A DNA stretch of 64,000 nucleotides, from the NCBI GenBank assembly GCA_020186115.1, contig WSYJ01000142.1:372001-436000 (forward strand). The letters run 5' to 3'. Position 1 is the stretch's first letter. The number at the start of each line of letters is the position of its first letter. Shown here piece by piece: positions 29,707 to 38,500 of this stretch. The DNA is from Histomonas meleagridis (taxonomy: Eukaryota; Parabasalia; Tritrichomonadida; Dientamoebidae). A model generated the notes under the pieces. The model made no database searches and was not told the origin of the DNA. It worked only from the letters and a program-made list of their open reading frames with translations. A program made the translations under genes and the position numbers.

Positions 29707-30240
29707 TTATAGATTGAGAATGATTTCGATTTCACTTGTTTCCTGATTAATTACAGGATTAAGTTGAACATCAGCAAGAGCAAGAAGAATTGATTCCTTT
29801 TCCATTCCATGACTCGCGAGAGATTTAGCCACTAAAGCAATGATTTTTTCTTTTTCTGGGAAAGATCCACTCATTGCTTTTTTAAGTATATGATCTTTAA
29901 GTCTCACCTGTGGAGGCTGACGTACTGTTGTTGTACTTGTGTATGGAGATTTTGTATTTCTGTCTGATGAATTTAATAATCTAGATGTTAGATAACTTGG
30001 TTTTGTTCTTTTTTTAGTCTTTCCATATGTTCGAGCATTTGCTGGCAGCGGGTAATTCAAATCATGATGTTTTCTATTAAGTCTTGCTAATTCGTCGTAA
30101 TGTTTAATCATATCATTCCTGTAAGGTGCAGGATTTAAATTGCGTGCCATTTTGTCATACTCAGTAACTCTTTCAGTACTAATTATTGAGTCAAATTTTC
30201 TTGCTGTTGTTGTTCCAAAGCGTTTTTCTGTTGTTCTCAT
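29707..30240 (-). CDS. Basic hypothetical protein
   Basis: Protein of 177 residues that I do not recognise. The first 120 residues are basic and rich in Arg, Thr, Asn and Tyr, probably unstructured, with KRFGTTTARKFDS and YGKTKKRTKPSYL. The last 60 residues form an ordered-looking helical part (EKEKIIALVAKSLASHGMEK) ending in a short beta-like EIEIILNL. An ACGTTAAAAAC sequence lies directly before the ATG. It could be a cytoskeletal or nucleic-acid-binding protein, but nothing decides this. Confidence 0.6.
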   Translation of the reverse strand: MRTTEKRFGTTTARKFDSIISTERVTEYDKMARNLNPAPYRNDMIKHYDELARLNRKHHDLNYPLPANARTYGKTKKRTKPSYLTSRLLNSSDRNTKSPYTSTTTVRQPPQVRLKDHILKKAMSGSFPEKEKIIALVAKSLASHGMEKESILLALADVQLNPVINQETSEIEIILNL

Positions 30241-30587
30241 ATGTTTTTAACGTATTTTATCCACTCAACTGATAAAATCTTCATAACCAGAAGTAATACA
30301 AAATTAAAGGATATCAATGTTTTCCCGTTGCTTTTTATATTTTAGCTCAAATATTGTTCCAAATTATTTTGTATAATTTATAATTTCAATTCACAATTTC
30401 GTCAAGAGAAACTCAAAGTGATTTAAATTCATTAATACTGTTCAACGTTCACCACCTCATATTATTAATAGCGTTAATACAACAGATCAAATTATCTATG
30501 ACAAAAATAAAAAGGTGAATTATTTATTCATCTTGATTTATTTACCCTTATCGTCATTTAAAGGGTAATTTTACTTGCTAAAAAAAC
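30241..30587. other. Divergent intergenic region, no gene seen
   Basis: About 350 bp between two divergent genes, AT-rich. It must contain both promoters, and ACGTTAAAAAC at the left and CAACGTTCACC near 30440 are candidate Myb/M3-like sites. No gene is visible. Confidence 0.4.
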
Positions 30588-31964
30588 ATGTCCGAAGAAG
30601 AAGACGAAGAAGTTTTTTTTGACGGTGATGGCGACGGTAATGAGGATGGTGAAGATTTTCCCCAAGAAGGATATGATGAAGTAGGAGGTGAAGGTAATGA
30701 AGAATATCAAGATGGTGCTGATTCTCCAGAGAATCTTTATCTTAGTGCCAAGAGTTCTATTGGTATTGATGACAATTATTCCATTGATGTTTTTTATCAA
30801 ATCTATCAAAATCTTGATGCCCCAGAAAATCTTCGAATGAAGTCAATTTGCCGTGCTTCTATATGTTTATCATCTCTTGGCGACATTGATGGTACTCTTC
30901 AATCCATGAATGATCTTTTTGAACTTTATTCCCATGAAGAACTTTCACCACGAAAATTAGAGCGAACACTTCGACAAATCCTCCAAAACTTCCTCTCCAA
31001 CGAGACCAAACTTCTTCAATTTCTGAAGTATTGTACTGATCATATTGATCGCATTAACATGCTTAAACTTTTCCTCGACTTCAAATTACGCCAATGCGAA
31101 GTCATCATGCAAAACCAAGACTACCCCGTCGCGCAAGAATACCTGGACGAAATCGAGCAGCTGTGTCCATTCCCACCGGATTATACTGACGAAGCGATGT
31201 GTTCCATTGTCATGCGAATGCTCATTTTGAAAATCGAATTTTGCGATTTGCATCACAACGAAGACGAGATCATATCCATCTACAACGAAGCCTCACAGAT
31301 TCCACGCACGACATTAAACACACGACAGAACGGAGTCATCAACAAAATCGAAGGAATTATACTCCTTCGCTCACATAATCCCTCCGAAGCCTATAATAAA
31401 TTTAACGAATCGTTCCGCTGCTTCAACGAGTGCGGCGGTACCTCGCAAGTGCAAGTGCTGCCGTACTGCGCGTTGGCGTGCATGTGGGCGCAGAAGGAAT
31501 GCGACTTCTTCATCGCGCCGGAAGTGCAATGCTTCTGTACGCATCCGGTCGTGGCGCCGTTGTACCAATTAGCGGAAGCGTACGAGAAAAGAGATATAGT
31601 CCTGTTCAACGATAAGCTCGAATCAGCAGAGAAAGTTTTGGATGGTGAAATATATCACCAAATTTTTGATGAGATTAGGAAATTTGTGTTGAGATGTGCA
31701 ATTGTGAACTTCTGTTGCTCGTTCGATGAGGTCGAAATCGTTTATATGGCAAAGACTTTGAGCTCAGAGCCGAACGAATGTTTCGATATTTGCATCGATT
31801 TGATCCTTGGTAATGAGTTGAACGCTGTGATAGATAGGCAAAAGGGAATACTGAGAATGCTCCCGGCGAAAAAGGAATCGATTTATTTGAGCAACATAAA
31901 GCAATTGGTGATGGAAATTGAGGCGCGTGTGCGCAGGCAAAAGGTAAAAGTGAAAGTGAAATAA
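30588..31964 (+). CDS. CSN2: COP9 signalosome subunit 2-like PCI protein
   Basis: Protein of 458 residues. The acidic N-terminus (first 45 residues, EEEDEEVFF onward) followed by PENLYLSAKSSI is the layout of CSN2/TRIP15. TPR-like helices fill the middle, with FNESFRCFNECGG matching the CSN2 segment before the PCI domain, and HPVVAPLYQLAEAYEKRDI opening the PCI region. CSN2 binds cullins so that the signalosome can remove NEDD8. The proteasome lid subunit Rpn6 is a paralogue and the main alternative, but it lacks the acidic start. A GC-rich patch at 31400-31600 contrasts with the flanks. Confidence 0.75.
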   Translation: MSEEEDEEVFFDGDGDGNEDGEDFPQEGYDEVGGEGNEEYQDGADSPENLYLSAKSSIGIDDNYSIDVFYQIYQNLDAPENLRMKSICRASICLSSLGDIDGTLQSMNDLFELYSHEELSPRKLERTLRQILQNFLSNETKLLQFLKYCTDHIDRINMLKLFLDFKLRQCEVIMQNQDYPVAQEYLDEIEQLCPFPPDYTDEAMCSIVMRMLILKIEFCDLHHNEDEIISIYNEASQIPRTTLNTRQNGVINKIEGIILLRSHNPSEAYNKFNESFRCFNECGGTSQVQVLPYCALACMWAQKECDFFIAPEVQCFCTHPVVAPLYQLAEAYEKRDIVLFNDKLESAEKVLDGEIYHQIFDEIRKFVLRCAIVNFCCSFDEVEIVYMAKTLSSEPNECFDICIDLILGNELNAVIDRQKGILRMLPAKKESIYLSNIKQLVMEIEARVRRQKVKVKVK

Positions 31965-32757
31965 ATTGAAAAGTATTAACTATTAATAAAAACAAAACTT
32001 ATCAAATGAATTTTGTTCTTTAGAAAATAATTGTTGTGAATAATAAATTTATTATTTGTGTTATTTCATAAATGATGTGATATTGTTAAAATTCCCTTTT
32101 TGTAATTGGAATATAATTAAAATTTTTTTTTCCCTTTTATAAATTGCATAATATTCGAACAAATTGTGATTGATTAAATGAACTTAGGTTTATAATTTTG
32201 GTGAGTTATATTTAAATATAAATAAAATTACTTATTTAATATGTTCGAAATTAAATGTATTTTGATATTTTTAATAGATTATTTAATTTATATATAGAAA
32301 TGTAATAGAATGTTTAAATTAAATCGTAATTCAGTAAAAGTATGATTTTATTAAATAAATTATAATGATAAATGATCAAGATCGATTATGTTTTAATAAA
32401 AGCCTTCTCTTGTATATATTCCTTTTCTTTTTTTAAACATCCTATCCAACATTTGTTGATGATTTTCTGCATCAATATATTATTGATTTAAGAACCAAAT
32501 ATATAATATGTTAAAAAAAATACTTTTTTTATATTTGATAATAATTATAAATGAATAACACTAATTTTTTAAAGAAATATTTCACTCATTCATAGTATGT
32601 TTTATAAGAAATTGATCATAACAAAATTATAATTAAAAACCTTTTAAAGGAATGCTTTGCTTATGTTGAAATGAATTTTTGGGTAAAAAATAACAAAAGA
32701 AAAAAATAACTTATTATCAATAAGTCATTGAAAATAAATATATTCTAAATAAAAAGT
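31965..32757. other. AT-rich intergenic region with one coding-like remnant
   Basis: About 790 bp between convergent genes, among the most AT-rich in the window. A minus-strand stretch at 32393-32479 encodes 28 residues of protein-like sequence (YIDAENHQQMLDRMFKKRKG then a stop) right after a stop codon, so it may be an exon or remnant. Nothing else is supported. Confidence 0.4.
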
Positions 32758-33090
32758 TTAGATAATCATGAAATTGCTTACTAATATTTGTGAGTTAGAA
32801 TGTTGAAATACAATTGTGAAAGCAGACAACTTATTTCCAAATAAACAAGTGCCATTCACCAATGTTTTTGTTGGCAAAAGATTTAAATATGAGAAATTCA
32901 AAATTTGAAGTTCTTTTCCTTGTTGGATCAAATAATTTGAAGCATCTTGCCTTCCACATTTTCGATCAGTAATTGTTATTTCACAATCTTCTGTGAAAAG
33001 ACTTTCTATTTCCGTCCTATTTGTCAAGAACTTACAAAATATATTTAAAATCATCTTGAGGTCAGCGAAAGGATTGTTATTGTTATACAT
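32758..33090 (-). CDS. Small NTF2-like protein
   Basis: Protein of 110 residues. Its order of elements fits an NTF2-like cone: an N-terminal helix (DLKMILNIFCKFL), a strand with CEITITDRKC, a helix with DASNYLIQQG, and then beta strands up to the C-terminus. Such small proteins act in nuclear transport or as the p15/Nxt partner of mRNA exporters. Trp and key acidic residues of NTF2 itself are missing, so the fold call is an inference. It is divergent from the CTNNBL1 gene with only 59 bp between the ATGs, so a bidirectional promoter is likely. Confidence 0.5.
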   Translation of the reverse strand: MYNNNNPFADLKMILNIFCKFLTNRTEIESLFTEDCEITITDRKCGRQDASNYLIQQGKELQILNFSYLNLLPTKTLVNGTCLFGNKLSAFTIVFQHSNSQILVSNFMII

Positions 33091-33149
33091 TTTTTAGGCT
33101 AATCTAAACAAACTTTGTCAAAATAAAAGACCGTTAACATACAATTTAA
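33091..33149. promoter_or_regulatory. Bidirectional promoter of the NTF2-like and CTNNBL1 genes
   Basis: The 59-bp gap between two divergent ATGs contains GACCGTTAACATACAATTTAA, in which GACCGTT is the inverted M3-like element, about 20 nt before the CTNNBL1 ATG. Confidence 0.5.
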
Positions 33150-34514
33150 ATGGCGCTTAGAGAAATTGAAGAAATTGAAGAGGAGCCAATTCTCGTTACA
33201 GAAGATGATTTAAAATATACGTGTAATTCGTTGTTAAAGGAAGTACAAAAAATAGAAAACATCCCTCAACAAAATAATGAAATGATTTCAAGATCAGAAA
33301 GAAACATTATTAATTTACTTACAAAACTTCAAGAATGCGAAGGCATTGATGGGTTTAATGAGGTACTATTTGAATCTCCTGTAACTCAAAAATTTTCAGC
33401 ATTAATTCAATGCCCAAACACAGAAATTTCTTCTCTCTTCATTTCAATTCTTACAGATGTATGCGAAAACACAAACTCGATCCCAATTGTTAAGCGAGGT
33501 AATTATCTTGAAATTGCAATTTCTCGTTGTGTTACGGTCAATTTTATTGAAGTCCAACCAGACGCCCAACTCCTATATGGAACTTTCAATCTCATTGCCA
33601 CGATTCTGGATGGATGTGAAGATGCTCCAGATTATGCCACACATTTATTACAAGACACTGAAGTTCTTAGCCTCATCGAAAAACAGTTTATCAGAGATGA
33701 CTTTGATGAGAACGTTCTTGCAGCCACAGAAACTTTAGCCATCCTTCTCCAAATTCAGCCATCGTTCATTTCCAAAATTGACATTGGTCTTGTCAATCTT
33801 TTGGTTCGTTTTTGTGCCAATCTTCAAAATCCCAAATCAGCGAGCGAAATTGAAGCTGCGCACAACGCATTTAATTCTGTCATATTAATTGGTCTCGATG
33901 AAATCGGTAATGAAAAGCTCGTAGAACTTCGTGCAATTGATATTCTTCTTAACTGTTGGACACCACATTCATCTGTTGCTCTTTTAGCAATCAGATCTGT
34001 TGAGTCTGTTCTTTCTGCATCAAAAGCTTGTTGTGAACAATTTATCGAAGGCGGCGGCATCAAAAAGCTTTTTAGTGCACTTAATGATCAAATGATTGTC
34101 AAATCCCAAAAATTCTGTGTTCCAATTGTTGGGATATTAGACTCACTTCTTACTATCCTTGACACCGATTCCACTTATTTCATGAGAGTTATGAGGAAGT
34201 TTGAGGAGAAAGAATGTGAGAAAGTTGAGAGAATTGTTCAAATTGCAGAATTTTTATTTGATATTGTCGATGAGAAAAATCCGGATTCACTTGATAATTT
34301 ACAATTATGTTGTTGTATTATTATGGTTATTTTTGGGTATGGATCAATTGAAATCCAAACAAAATTGATTCAAGAAATTTCAGATTCCGAATCAATTGAT
34401 TTTCAATTAGTTGTTGACTCAGCCGAATTAAGAATTGACGAAGCAAAGTCAATTGCTGATAGAGTTAGAAAAGGTATCGAAATGATACAAAAAGTGGTAG
34501 ATGTAAACATTTGA
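33150..34514 (+). CDS. CTNNBL1: Beta-catenin-like protein 1 (CTNNBL1)
   Basis: Protein of 454 residues made of ARM-type helical repeats. The order follows CTNNBL1: an acidic N-terminus, NLLTKLQECEGIDGFNEVLF, CPNTEISSLFISILTDV, DENVLAATETLAILLQIQP, then ELRAIDILLNCW and the C-terminal KFEEKECEKVERIV and LQLCCCIIMVIFGYG. CTNNBL1 binds CDC5/PRP19 complex members in the spliceosome and acts in the nucleus. Human CTNNBL1 is about 560 residues; the shorter size comes mainly from the N-terminus. Its presence shows that part of the splicing machinery is kept in a genome with few introns. Confidence 0.85.
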   Translation: MALREIEEIEEEPILVTEDDLKYTCNSLLKEVQKIENIPQQNNEMISRSERNIINLLTKLQECEGIDGFNEVLFESPVTQKFSALIQCPNTEISSLFISILTDVCENTNSIPIVKRGNYLEIAISRCVTVNFIEVQPDAQLLYGTFNLIATILDGCEDAPDYATHLLQDTEVLSLIEKQFIRDDFDENVLAATETLAILLQIQPSFISKIDIGLVNLLVRFCANLQNPKSASEIEAAHNAFNSVILIGLDEIGNEKLVELRAIDILLNCWTPHSSVALLAIRSVESVLSASKACCEQFIEGGGIKKLFSALNDQMIVKSQKFCVPIVGILDSLLTILDTDSTYFMRVMRKFEEKECEKVERIVQIAEFLFDIVDEKNPDSLDNLQLCCCIIMVIFGYGSIEIQTKLIQEISDSESIDFQLVVDSAELRIDEAKSIADRVRKGIEMIQKVVDVNI

Positions 34515-34560
34515 TATTTTTAACGTTCTTTATTAAACGGCTGTTTCACGAAATTTCAAT

Positions 34561-34610
34561 GTAAACGGTTTACATTCAGCACGATATAAAACCGTCCAGT
34601 CAACAACAAA
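34561..34610 (+). promoter_or_regulatory. Promoter of the four-span membrane protein gene
   Basis: The palindrome GTAAACGGTTTAC (34561-34573) contains the M3-like AAACGGTT on both strands. ACCGTCC follows at 34591-34597, then GTCAACAACAAA ends at the ATG. Two candidate sites and an initiator-like GTCAAC lie within 50 bp. Confidence 0.5.
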
Positions 34611-35204
34611 ATGGTGAAAAACGAAATCGTGTGCACATTTACAAAATCAAAATTAATCCTTATACTCTTGTCTATCCTCTATTTTATAGGGTTGACGTGG
34701 TCAATTTTTTATTCAGGAATTTGGGCTTCAACTGATGTTTTTGATTATGCATACAGTGCTTGCCCGTTCGTCCTTATTATCATGGTACCAATAGAAATTA
34801 TCTTTGCTTCAATATCTGTAATTATTTATTGCTGTTGCACAAACAAAGTTGCATTCAAGGTTTTTGCATGGATAACAGCCGTTATAAGCATTGGTCCCAT
34901 TGTTACCCACGGTGTTTCTCTTTCGGACACTAATCCTACAAGATGTGCTAATATTTACATCTCAGCACAAAAATATCATAAAACTGAAATTGTGCAAGGT
35001 TGTTTTGATGCCAATTCTAACAATGCTGCTTTGTTATCATTTTACACCTTGACTCATGTCCTGCTTTTAATCCATTTAATAATGATCAACTTTGGTATAC
35101 CTCCTCCTGAACCGGTTTCAACACAACCAATGTCATTAAAAAATAATCAAGTATACTCACAAAATGCTCCACCTCAACCAACTGGATACTCACAATTTTA
35201 CTAA
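34611..35204 (+). CDS. Four-transmembrane protein, function unknown
   Basis: Protein of 197 residues with four hydrophobic helices at about 14-34, 51-75, 80-102 and 140-163. Cysteines cluster at the end of helix 2 (CCC). The loop between helices 3 and 4 (about 103-138) contains two Cys and could be extracellular. A Pro/Gln-rich cytoplasmic tail ends in GYSQFY, which carries a tyrosine that could serve as a sorting signal. The topology recalls tetraspanin-like or MARVEL-like proteins, but the CCG motif of tetraspanins is absent. No family can be assigned. Confidence 0.75.
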   Translation: MVKNEIVCTFTKSKLILILLSILYFIGLTWSIFYSGIWASTDVFDYAYSACPFVLIIMVPIEIIFASISVIIYCCCTNKVAFKVFAWITAVISIGPIVTHGVSLSDTNPTRCANIYISAQKYHKTEIVQGCFDANSNNAALLSFYTLTHVLLLIHLIMINFGIPPPEPVSTQPMSLKNNQVYSQNAPPQPTGYSQFY

Positions 35205-35591
35205 ATATTATATTTAAATTCTTTAATAAAATGAAATACTGTGAAATATTTTTTAAACCAACACAAACCTTAACTAAAGACACATTTTTAAATGATTTTT
35301 TTTTATATATCAGAGGTTCTTTTAAGGTGCAAACTGTTTTACATTTCAATATTGTTTAACGTTCGTTTTGCAAAACATATTTTTTACACATTCGTAAACA
35401 TTTATTTTCACAAAATTTTAAACATATGTTACCATTTTTTGAATTTTACTTGAAATGTGATCGTATTTAATTTGTTTAATTTTTCAGATTAACAATTTAG
35501 AACCAGTGAAACATCATAAAGCGCATCAGCATATTCCAAATTCTTTATTTCAATAAAATGAAAACAAATTCAAATATTTAATATTATTTAT
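35205..35591. other. Convergent intergenic region, no gene seen
   Basis: AT-rich spacer between the 3' ends of two convergent genes. TTTAATAAAATG after the left gene and AAATAAAG-like sequence on the other strand are plausible polyadenylation signals. No gene is supported. Confidence 0.5.
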
Positions 35592-38500
35592 TTATTCTGA
35601 TAACTGAATGAACTTTTCTATCACTTCGAGCAAGTTCTTAAATTCGTGATATTTTGCAGTTATTGCCACAGTTTTCATAAATTCCAACATTTCATCCTTC
35701 GCCACTGAAGTCTTTAATTTTCCACCGTCTTCACAAGTTAACATTAATTTTCTTCCTTGTACCTTTTTACATTTTTCGCATCTTAAGTCTTGTGTCATAT
35801 AGAACTGATATCTTCTTGAGAATTCTTCGAATATCCATCTTTCGAATATTCGCACGTCATAAGGCTGCTGACAAAATATGCAGAGCCAATTTCCTTCTAA
35901 TATATCTTCATCTCTTAAGACGTCGATATTTCTAACGCTTAAACAATGATGACATAAAACATTTGGTATTGTCAATGATAGCGAAGGATCATCAAACTTT
36001 GCGCGTTGATCAAATTCACCGATATTTAGAATTGTTAAAATATTTCTTCGTAATGATTGAATTTGATGTTGAATCTTTTCATCACCTAAACCATCGATTA
36101 CATAAAATATTGTGTTTATCAATAATAAGAAATCGTTCACTTGTAATGAAGTTTTCTTTCGAAGTTTATTATCGATAATTGTTGGAGTTAAACGAGCTGA
36201 ATCAGCCATCTTAAATAAAGCCATTGAAGCTGATTTAAAGAAGTCTTTAAGTTGATGAACTTCGAATAACATCAAATCATTAAAGAACTCGATTAAATAA
36301 TCGGAATATTTCTCAGGTAAAAACTTGGAGATATTCCATGTCGATAAATAACGTTCAGTATCGAAAGTTCCTTGATAATTAAACTCATCAATCCATACAA
36401 GTTTCGTATAGTCATGAATAACTTCGAAATCAATCCATCTTAATAATTGTTTGTTCTTTAGCTCAATGAATGCATGATCAGGTGAGAAGTCGCCAATATT
36501 TAATATGAGACGTGATTGATCAGCAAAGATCACTGGAATATCAGAACTATTAAAGTGTGATATCATTTGTTTGAATAAAATTGTTAGAAAATGATAAAAG
36601 ACAGAATGTAATGCAGGATCATAAAAAACAGAACTTGATGAGCCTAACCATGTACCAATATGTCCGATTAATGATGATAATATATTACTTTCATTTTGAC
36701 ATTTGGTGACTATTTTAGATAAGAAATTAGATAATATATTAAATACTGGAGCAGTAATAGTGATTGCATCTAATGACGGCTTAGAATTAAAGTCTTCAAA
36801 TGATGGAGTTATATGTTGTGGTAAATATTGATCAATTAATGTTTGACATTCAATAATTGCTGATGTAGATAAATGTGATACTCGATATTCGATACATCGT
36901 GACATATATGTACCTTTTTTATTTTCACATAATGATGAAAATGGATCACCGGGCGTAGATATTAATGTATTAGAATATGACCCTCCAATATCAGGTTCGG
37001 ATGATTCTGAATACCATAAAGCATAATTATTTTGGATTAATTCTCGTGCAAATAATATATCAAGTGCTTTCATACAAATGTCTTCATTTAAATTGCCTAT
37101 CGGTATATTCAATAATTGTGCGTAATTTAATCGTTGGCTGAGATCAATTTGGAATTGTAAATAACGGGTAATAAAGTTCTCAAAAACCGTGATGTCCCAT
37201 CTTTGATTAGACTCATTATAAAAGTCATCACTTTCAGGGAAATCTAAAGTAATTATAGGATAATTATGTAATGTAGTAACCTTCAATGAAGTTAAAAGTT
37301 GATCAAGTGTTAAATGAGAATTTAATATTATAACTGTATTATTATTACGTCCAAATTTACTTAATGTGTTTTGAAGTAATTGAGCTGATTCACGTACAGT
37401 TTGGACATGTTTTATATTATAATTTCCTATTTTAACGATAGGAATATCATTTGTAATACGTTGTAATGCAGCTTCTTGAATATTCTTTAATGGTGGTGTA
37501 GATAAATCATTCGGATCTGGATAAAACATAAAAATTGTTGCATCAGTGACTTCTGAATCTAATAAAATTGGTACCATTGCTATCATTCCTTTACGTTTCG
37601 AATAACATGAATATATAAATATTTTGTTGATTCCATCAAAAATTGGTAATTGTAATGTTTTTGATTGTTTTATATTAGGTAATATCCATTTATTCTTCTT
37701 ATATGGGTTTATAGATAATCCTAAGTTACATAATGCTCTAAAGATTGGTGGTACATTCGTTTCATATACACCATAAACTCCTGCACTACTAAATGATGAA
37801 GTTAATATTGATTTATGTGTTAAAAACTCAGATTCGGACATTGTAAATTTAGTAACAACATCAGGTGGAAATGAATGTGGTAAATTAATTTTAACTTGTT
37901 TAGCTTTATCTTTCATATGTTGTTGAAAGATTTCAGCTGCTTCAGATGTAGAATTAATATAAAATATTCGTGGCACATCAATTTCGATTCGATTAATTAC
38001 TTTAGGTGCGACTTGTATAAATGCTATAATTGTTCCAGGTTGTGATGATGGTCTAATTTCGATAACACGCCATTCATTAAATGAAGTTGTAGAAACACGA
38101 TTTTCAATTGCAATTGATCGGTTCAATCTCCAATTCTTTTTAATCATTAAAAGTTTCTTTTGATAATCTGTTAATTTATCATAATCTCTAATAGCTTTTT
38201 GACGAATAATTTTTGGTCTTTCAGTTGCTGCTTCAAAGTTAAGTTTTGTTTGACCTTTCATTAATTTTTGTTCTTTTTGTCTCTTAATTACCCAATCAGG
38301 AGGAGGAACATCGAAGTTTTTAATTGTAATTCCTTGAAGCATTGAAGGGATAATTAAAATCTTTTGTAAAGCTGAATAAAGTCTATTTGTATAATAATCC
38401 CAATCAATAATATCTCTAAAATCAGTCGTTTGTAATGTACTATCATTTGTCCATTTTCTTAAGAAGAACAAAATTCTTTCTTGAGAATTATCTCGAAATA

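Noticed and set aside
30588-31964. Rpn6 proteasome lid subunit
   Set aside because: The acidic N-terminus and the segment before the PCI domain fit CSN2 better, though the two are paralogues.
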